Part shown: piece by piece, positions 58,971-64,000 of the stretch
How positions within the stretch are numbered: position 1 is the stretch's first letter
Layout of the letters: each line of letters starts with the position of its first letter
Origin: Polaromonas sp.
GTDB lineage: Bacteria > Pseudomonadota > Gammaproteobacteria > Burkholderiales > Burkholderiaceae_C
Length of the DNA: 64,000 nucleotides
Direction of reading: 5' to 3'
Assembly (NCBI RefSeq): GCF_029945685.1
Contig: NZ_JAQSDA010000016.1
Location: 62,001 to 126,000, forward strand
Made by a program: the position numbers and the translations under genes
The notes under the pieces: generated by a model
Seen by the model: only the letters and a program-made list of their open reading frames with translations
Database searches by the model: none
What the model was told of the DNA's origin: nothing

Positions 58971-60377
58971 ATGTCTTCTATTCTTTCATCCATCAGCGCG
59001 CCCCGCCCGCCCGACAGTCAACCGTCCCAGTCGTCCGCACGCAGCGAGGAGCCGGATTCAAACGGCGCCGAAAGTTTCGGCGCCGTACTTTCCCGCTCAC
59101 TCGCGCCCGCTGGCGAGGCGGCCAGCAAAGCCGAAGACAAGGCCACCTTTGCCGCGCCGGCCCGGCGCCCGCCGGAGAGCCGCAAGGCCGATCCGGACGA
59201 GTTGGTCAACGCAATGGCGCTGCCCCTCGTCCCGCTGGAAAATCTGCTGCCCAAAGTGTTGGCTGCCGGCAGTGCTGCCGCGGCGCCAGTCGCTGGCACC
59301 ATCTCCGGCGCTGCCGCCCCGGCGCTCACCGGTCTGCTTGCGGGGAAAACCCTCACGGCAGACATGGCGATGGCGGGCGAACCGATCACCGCGCCTGCGA
59401 CGGTCGCATCCGCTGGCGAGGCGACGCCACAACTGAAGCTGGCAAGCGAGCCGGCACCCGAGCTGGTTGCCGCCAGCCAGAAGGACAAAGGGCTACCCGC
59501 GCTACCCGCCCGGCCCACCCGGCTCCAGGCAGCGGAGGCCGGCCCGGCAGTAGCGTTGACCACCGCTGGCATCACCGGCCCATCCAGCCCATCCAGCCCA
59601 TCCGGCGCTTCGGACAGTGGCACTGCCGGTCAGTCGCCGCAGCACCCTGACAGCGCCGGAGATCTGCCGCAGGTCTCCGCCGAAACAACCGCAGACAGCG
59701 GCCCGGAACCCGACACCACACACGGCAGCGTCAAAACGCCCCTTCCGGCGATGGCAGCGCCCGAGGCCACGCCGACCGGCGTCGCCAACAGCACCAGCGC
59801 CGTCGGTCAGGCGGCTGCCGCCGACATGCCGACCGCCAGCGCCAACCCGGCCATCAGTCCGGCCGGCGTCGCAGCAATGCCCGCACCGGCCGGGATGCTT
59901 GCCTCCAGTGCGGCGCCTGCCGCCATGGCCCGGTCCCTCGCTCCTGAGGTCGGCAGCGGCGAATGGGGCAAGGCCCTGGGTCAGCAGATGATTCACATGG
60001 GCAGGGGCGGCGAACAGGTGGCCGAGCTCCAGCTCAATCCTCCAGGGCTCGGCCCTCTGAAGGTCACACTGAGCCTGAACGACCAACAGGTCCAGGCCAT
60101 GTTTGTATCGGCCCATTCCTCGGTGCGTGCCGCCGTGGAAGCCGCATTGCCGCAATTGCGTAGCACCCTGGCTGACAGCGGGATCAGCCTTGGCAACACG
60201 TCGGTCAACTCCGAAAGTCAGCCACAAACGGCCTTCGCCCAGAGCCAGAACGGGCAGTCCGGCCAGCGGGGCTACCGGGCAGAGCGCACGCCCGACAACC
60301 TGGCACCTGTGGTCCTGCCAGCCATGCAAGCTTCGCAGCCGACCGGCAGAGGGATCAGCGTGGACACCTACGCTTGA
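58971..60377 (+). CDS. fliK: Flagellar hook-length control protein FliK
   Basis: FliK (468 aa) has a long disordered Ala/Pro/Thr-rich N-terminal ruler region (residues 1-320) and the C-terminal Flg_hook domain: GEQVAELQLNPPGLGPLKVT, then SAHSSVRAAVEAALPQLRST and LADSGISLGN. It switches export from hook to filament subunits through FlhB. A second FliK-like protein is encoded at 47294. Confidence 0.95.
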   Translation: MSSILSSISAPRPPDSQPSQSSARSEEPDSNGAESFGAVLSRSLAPAGEAASKAEDKATFAAPARRPPESRKADPDELVNAMALPLVPLENLLPKVLAAGSAAAAPVAGTISGAAAPALTGLLAGKTLTADMAMAGEPITAPATVASAGEATPQLKLASEPAPELVAASQKDKGLPALPARPTRLQAAEAGPAVALTTAGITGPSSPSSPSGASDSGTAGQSPQHPDSAGDLPQVSAETTADSGPEPDTTHGSVKTPLPAMAAPEATPTGVANSTSAVGQAAAADMPTASANPAISPAGVAAMPAPAGMLASSAAPAAMARSLAPEVGSGEWGKALGQQMIHMGRGGEQVAELQLNPPGLGPLKVTLSLNDQQVQAMFVSAHSSVRAAVEAALPQLRSTLADSGISLGNTSVNSESQPQTAFAQSQNGQSGQRGYRAERTPDNLAPVVLPAMQASQPTGRGISVDTYA

Positions 60378-60378
60378 G

Positions 60379-60413
60379 ACGCGCCATGAGGCGCGTGTCC
60401 GGCAAATGCCGGA
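60379..60413 (+). other. Tandem hairpins between fliK and fliL
   Basis: ACGCGCC-ATGA-GGCGCGT (60379-60396) and TCCGGC-AAAT-GCCGGA (60398-60413) lie right after the fliK stop. Without a T-run they are likely partial attenuators or mRNA-stability elements separating fliK from fliLMNOPQ. Confidence 0.65.
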
Positions 60414-60499
60414 TCTGACGCGTTTTACCCCTGCTTATCCGGTGATGCCGCGCGCCGGTTTTCGAAAACAATCGATTCTCAAACCCCAACAGCAAAGTC

Positions 60500-60982
60500 A
60501 TGGCAACCAGCACCCCCCCCGCGAAGACACCCAATGCGCCCAAGTCCCGCAAGCTCCTCGTCCTGCTGATTGTTCTGGCCACGCTGGTCGTTCTGGCGGT
60601 GGCTGGCGCAGCCTACTACCTGACCATCCAGCGCAAGCAGGCCGCGCCCGTCGCAGCGGCGCCCGCCGATCCGATTTTCATCGCCCTGGAGCCCATGACC
60701 GTCAATCTACAGCCCAACGGCCGCAACCGCTTTCTGCATGTGGCCGTTACGTTGAAGGCTCCGGACGTCAAGTCGCAGGCCCTGGTCACCCAATACCTGC
60801 CGGAAGTGCGCAGCCGGCTTCTCTCGGCCCTGTCCAACCGCGCGGGCGAGTCGCTGGTCACCCCGGAAGAAAGAGCCCAGTTGGCCGCCGACATCATGAC
60901 AACGCTCAACCAGCCCTTTGCGGCCAATTTGCCGTCGCTGAAGATATCCAGCGTGATGTTCACGACTTTCATGCTGCAGTAA
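60500..60982 (+). CDS. fliL: Flagellar basal-body-associated protein FliL
   Basis: FliL (160 aa) has one transmembrane helix (residues about 17-38, LLVLLIVLATLVVLAVAGAA) and a periplasmic FliL domain with EPMTVNLQPNGRNRFLHVAV. It associates with the stator. The start is the ATG at 60500; no strong ribosome site is visible. Confidence 0.95.
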   Translation: MATSTPPAKTPNAPKSRKLLVLLIVLATLVVLAVAGAAYYLTIQRKQAAPVAAAPADPIFIALEPMTVNLQPNGRNRFLHVAVTLKAPDVKSQALVTQYLPEVRSRLLSALSNRAGESLVTPEERAQLAADIMTTLNQPFAANLPSLKISSVMFTTFMLQ

Positions 60983-61003
60983 CCCGCTCAATGAAATTCA
61001 CCC

Positions 61004-62008
61004 ATGGCTTATGACCAGCAGCTGTCCCAGGACGAAGTAGATGCGCTGCTGCAGGGTGTCACCGGTGACACCGACTCAGTCAGTGCCCCGCCACCTCCTC
61101 CGGAAGGTCCGCCGACCTACAACCTCGGTACCGACGATCGCATCGTGCGCAGCCGCATGCACACGCTGGAGGTCATCAACGATCGTTTCGCCCGTCACCT
61201 GCGCAGTGCGCTGCTGACCTTCATGCGGCGCAGTGCCGACATTTCGGTCGGCGCGGTGCAGATCCAGAAGTACGGCGACTTCATCCGGCACCTGCCGGTT
61301 CCGGCCAATATCAACCTCATGCACATGAAGCCGTTGCGCGGCACCGCCCTGTTCGTGTTTGATCCCAAGCTGGTTTTCCTCGTGGTGGACAACCTGTTCG
61401 GCAGCGACGGCCGTTACCACGTCCGGATCGAGGGCCGCGACTTCACCCAGACCGAACAGCGCATCATCAAACGGTTGCTCAACCTCACGCTGGAAAGTTA
61501 CGGCAGCGCGTGGCAGCCGGTCTATCCGCTTGACTTTGAATATGTGCGTTCCGAGATGCACGCCAAACTGGCCAATATCGTGGCGCCCAACGAAGTTGTG
61601 ATCAACACCACATTCCAGATCGAGTTCGGCCCCATCGGCGGCGCGCTCAATGTCTGCATTCCGTATTCCATGATCGAGCCGATCCGGGACCTGTTGTCCA
61701 ACCCGCTGCAGGACGAAATCGAAGTTGACAAACGCTGGGTCAAGCAGCTGTCGCAGCAGGTGCAAAGCGCCGACGTCGAGCTCAGGGCGCATTTCCTGAC
61801 CATGGACTCGAGCATCGGCCAGCTGCTCAGGCTGCAGGCCGGCGACGTGCTGCCTGTCGAGATTCCGGAAACGATCATCGGCAAGGTCAACGGTGTGCCC
61901 GTCATGGAATGCGGCTACGGCACTTCCAACAACCACTATGCCTTGCGCGTGGAAAAAATGATCCACCACCAAGACAGCGACTCCAGCAAGGGAAAAGACC
62001 ATGAGTGA
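61004..62008 (+). CDS. fliM: Flagellar switch protein FliM
   Basis: FliM (334 aa) has the N-terminal CheY-P-binding peptide LSQDEVDALLQGV (residues 6-18), the CheC-like middle domain and the C-terminal SpoA domain. It overlaps fliN by 8 bp. It receives the chemotaxis signal at the motor. Confidence 0.97.
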   Translation: MAYDQQLSQDEVDALLQGVTGDTDSVSAPPPPPEGPPTYNLGTDDRIVRSRMHTLEVINDRFARHLRSALLTFMRRSADISVGAVQIQKYGDFIRHLPVPANINLMHMKPLRGTALFVFDPKLVFLVVDNLFGSDGRYHVRIEGRDFTQTEQRIIKRLLNLTLESYGSAWQPVYPLDFEYVRSEMHAKLANIVAPNEVVINTTFQIEFGPIGGALNVCIPYSMIEPIRDLLSNPLQDEIEVDKRWVKQLSQQVQSADVELRAHFLTMDSSIGQLLRLQAGDVLPVEIPETIIGKVNGVPVMECGYGTSNNHYALRVEKMIHHQDSDSSKGKDHE

Positions 62009-62462
62009 AGACAGCAAGCAAGAGCCGGCAGCAGAACTGGACGACTGGGGCAGCGCGCTCGCCGAGCAGGCGCTCGCCTCTGCACCTGAACCTGCACCCG
62101 CCCCTGTCCCCCCGCCTCCGGCACCCGCAGCACCGTCCACGCCGGCCGGCGAGCGGGTTTTCCAGCCGCTGCAGAGCCATGCGGGTTCCGAGATTGCCAG
62201 GGGCGACATCGACAGGGTGCTCGACGTTCCTGTCCAGCTGACCGCTGAACTGGGACGCACGCGCATCACCATCAAGAGCCTGCTCCAGCTGTCGCAGGGC
62301 TCGGTTGTCGAACTGGATGGTCTGGCGGGGCAGCCGATGGATGTCTTCATCAACGGCTACCTGATTGCGCAGGGGGAAGTGGTGGTGGTCAACGACAAGT
62401 TCGGCATCCGCCTGACGGACATCATCACGCCGTCCGAACGCATGCAGAAGCTGAACCGATGA
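62001..62462 (+). CDS. fliN: Flagellar switch protein FliN
   Basis: FliN (153 aa) has an acidic/Pro-Ala-rich N-terminal extension (residues 1-60) and a C-terminal SpoA domain: [20 protein letters not shown], then [20 protein letters not shown]. It overlaps fliM and fliO. Confidence 0.97.
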   Translation: MSEDSKQEPAAELDDWGSALAEQALASAPEPAPAPVPPPPAPAAPSTPAGERVFQPLQSHAGSEIARGDIDRVLDVPVQLTAELGRTRITIKSLLQLSQGSVVELDGLAGQPMDVFINGYLIAQGEVVVVNDKFGIRLTDIITPSERMQKLNR

Positions 62463-62935
62463 GCCGGCCGGACATCCGTGCGCTGGCCGCCACCGCGCTG
62501 GCCTGCATCAGTTTTTCAGCCGGTGCGGTGTTGCCGACCGTTCCCACCGCGACTGCAGAACCCGTGCGCTCATTCGGCGCCGCCGGCCTGCTGCAGGCTG
62601 GCCTGGGCCTGGCCGTGGTGCTTGCCCTCATCTTCCTCTGCGCCTGGGCTGCACGGCGCTTCGGCCTGCAGCAGGTCGGAGGCGGTCGCCTTCTCAAAGT
62701 AGTGTCCAGCGCCATGGTGGGCCAGCGCGAACGTGTCGTGGTGGTGGAAATCGGCGGCTCGTGGCTGGTGCTTGGCGTCGCCGCGGGCCAGGTCAGCGCG
62801 CTGCACACCATGCCGGCGCAAAAGCTCTCCGAATCAGAAGCGACGCCGTCCTTCGGCGGCCTCGCAGGCGCAAGTGCGTTTTCGCAAAGGCTGGCGGAAT
62901 CCCTGAACAAGCTGAGAAAGCGGGATGGACAGTGA
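62459..62935 (+). CDS. fliO: Flagellar biosynthetic protein FliO
   Basis: FliO (158 aa) is a membrane protein that helps FliP assemble. There is an N-terminal signal-like stretch (residues 6-24), one transmembrane helix (residues about 45-65, [19 protein letters not shown]), then a small cytosolic domain with [20 protein letters not shown]. It overlaps fliN by 4 bp. Confidence 0.92.
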   Translation: MSRPDIRALAATALACISFSAGAVLPTVPTATAEPVRSFGAAGLLQAGLGLAVVLALIFLCAWAARRFGLQQVGGGRLLKVVSSAMVGQRERVVVVEIGGSWLVLGVAAGQVSALHTMPAQKLSESEATPSFGGLAGASAFSQRLAESLNKLRKRDGQ

Positions 62936-63708
62936 CACATCCTGTCCACCCGCAAAGCCGCGCAGCGCTGCCGCTCCTTTGGCCATTGCTGATGCTGGCC
63001 CTGATGCTGTTGCCGACCCTGGCCTCTGCCCAGGGCCTGCCAGGCGTCACCAGCTCGCGCGGACCGGGCGGAAGCCAGACGTGGTCGCTCAGCGTTCAGA
63101 CTCTGGTGCTGCTGACTTCTCTGTCTTTTCTACCGGCCCTGCTGCTGTCCATGACCAGCTTCACCCGGATTCTCATCGTGCTCGGCCTGCTGCGCACGGC
63201 CATCGGTACACAATCGTCGCCGCCCAACCAGGTGCTGGTCGGGCTCTCGCTGTTTCTGACCTTTTTTGTCATGTCGCCCGTCTTCGACAAGGTGCACAGC
63301 ACGGCCTACAAACCTTTTGCCGAAAACAAGATCAGTGCCGAACAGGCCCTGGAGCGCGGCGTCGAGCCCTTCAAGCAGTTCATGCTCAAGCAGACCCGCG
63401 AGGCTGACCTGGCGCTGTTTGCCAAGCTGGCCAACATCGAGAAACTGGAAGGGCCGGAACAGGTCACATTGAGAATCCTCCTGCCCGCCTTTGTGATCAG
63501 CGAGCTCAAGACCGCTTTCCAGATCGGTTTCACGATCTTCATTCCCTTCCTCATCGTCGACCTCGTGGTTGCCAGCGTGTTGATGTCCATGGGCATGATG
63601 ATGGTGCCGCCCGCCACGATTTCACTCCCGTTCAAACTGATGCTGTTCGTCCTGGTCGATGGCTGGCAGCTGCTGATCGGGGCGCTGGCCCAGAGTTTTT
63701 ACACCTGA
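62932..63708 (+). CDS. fliP: Flagellar export gate protein FliP
   Basis: FliP (258 aa) begins with a GTG at 62932 that overlaps the fliO stop as GTGA. A cleavable signal peptide (residues about 12-33, ending LASA-QG) is followed by transmembrane helices: [20 protein letters not shown], the conserved FVMSPVF, and [19 protein letters not shown]. It forms the export pore with FliQ and FliR. Confidence 0.96.
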   Translation: MTHPVHPQSRAALPLLWPLLMLALMLLPTLASAQGLPGVTSSRGPGGSQTWSLSVQTLVLLTSLSFLPALLLSMTSFTRILIVLGLLRTAIGTQSSPPNQVLVGLSLFLTFFVMSPVFDKVHSTAYKPFAENKISAEQALERGVEPFKQFMLKQTREADLALFAKLANIEKLEGPEQVTLRILLPAFVISELKTAFQIGFTIFIPFLIVDLVVASVLMSMGMMMVPPATISLPFKLMLFVLVDGWQLLIGALAQSFYT

Positions 63709-63735
63709 CGCTGCCGCACCGGGAAAGATCGACAC

Positions 63736-64000
63736 ATGACACCTGAATCAGTCATGGCACTCGGCTACGAGGCCATGAAGCTCTCGCTGCTGCTCGGCGC
63801 GCCCCTGCTGCTGGTGGCCCTGGTCACCGGTTTGCTGATCAGCCTGTTCCAGGCGGCAACCCAGATCAATGAAATGACGCTGTCGTTCATTCCCAAGCTG
63901 CTGGCCGTGTTTGCAACGCTGGTGATTGCGGGTCCGTGGATGCTCAACAGCGTGCTGGACTACATGCGCAACCTGTTTTCATCCATTCCGCAACTCGTCG
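63736..64000 (+). CDS. fliQ: Flagellar export gate protein FliQ (3' end off window)
   Basis: The first 88 codons of this protein (usual length about 89) are present from the ATG at 63736. Two transmembrane helices are visible: residues about 14-36 (LSLLLGAPLLLVALVTGLLI) and 52-75. The FQAATQINEMTLSFIPK loop is diagnostic. The stop lies just beyond the window. Confidence 0.95.
   Translation, partial: MTPESVMALGYEAMKLSLLLGAPLLLVALVTGLLISLFQAATQINEMTLSFIPKLLAVFATLVIAGPWMLNSVLDYMRNLFSSIPQLV

Noticed and set aside
1..64000. tRNA, rRNA, CRISPR arrays, insertion sequences, prophage genes
   Set aside because: I looked for GTTCGA-type T-loops, repeat-spacer periodicity, transposase/integrase motifs and phage structural proteins, and found none that could be supported.

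Overview
The window is high-GC DNA that reads as a betaproteobacterial (Burkholderiales) chromosome, most likely Comamonadaceae (Polaromonas/Rhodoferax/Variovorax-like). This is an inference from the gene families (AraC, Bug and LiuR-type MerR proteins, AceK, FlhDC-governed flagella) and from several copies of a short intergenic repeat containing GATAGCTGCTTGCG and AAGGGCT, typical of that family. No rRNA, tRNA, CRISPR array or insertion sequence was found.

Layout. 1-3580 (minus): a branched acyl-CoA catabolic operon: enoyl-CoA hydratase (cut by the left edge), acyl-CoA dehydrogenase and a methylcrotonyl/geranyl-CoA carboxylase beta subunit. 3.6-3.9 kb: a decayed 5' end of an AraC-type regulator gene, with an upstream 19-mer that recurs unchanged before the intact araC-type gene at 12.7 kb. 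3.9-12.6 kb: a block with a polyketide-cyclase-like gene and a GST, a minus-strand operon of two HAF-repeat autotransporters plus two exported proteins of unknown function, a small monooxygenase and a LuxR-type regulator. Identical-geometry 20-bp palindromes lie at about -42 in front of the regulator and the autotransporter operon. 14.3-18.5 kb: a glycine-rich RRM protein, a flavin monooxygenase, an MDR reductase and a secreted SGNH hydrolase. 18.6-22.2 kb: an accessory patch with an orphan low-GC gene, a truncated YciI/DGPF gene, a hipBA toxin-antitoxin module with four regularly spaced operator palindromes, and an intact DGPF gene. 22.6-33.2 kb: a methyltransferase, a Bug solute receptor, two LysR regulators, GST/DoxX, an orphan histidine kinase, HAD, YchJ, rhodanese, acyl-CoA dehydrogenase and SDR genes.

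33.2-40.3 kb: the leucine/isovalerate (liu) region: thiolase, aceK, beta-carbonic anhydrase, isovaleryl-CoA dehydrogenase, thioesterase, the MerR regulator LiuR and a divergent metallo-beta-lactamase-fold hydrolase, with two LiuR-type palindromic operators. Its products (acetyl-CoA, acetoacetate) fit with AceK, which controls flux into the glyoxylate shunt.

40.4-64.0 kb: a flagellar/chemotaxis block. Minus strand: an HTH-receiver fusion protein, cheA, cheY, motB, motA, flhC, flhD, then a stand-alone FlhB C-terminal domain, a second FliK-like protein, fliT, fliS, fliD, flaG, fliC and fliE. Plus strand: fliF-G-H-I-J-K-L-M-N-O-P-Q in one tightly packed run cut by the right edge. FlhDC is the master activator, a sigma-28-like promoter precedes fliC, and the plus-strand operon encodes the MS ring, switch, export ATPase and export gate.
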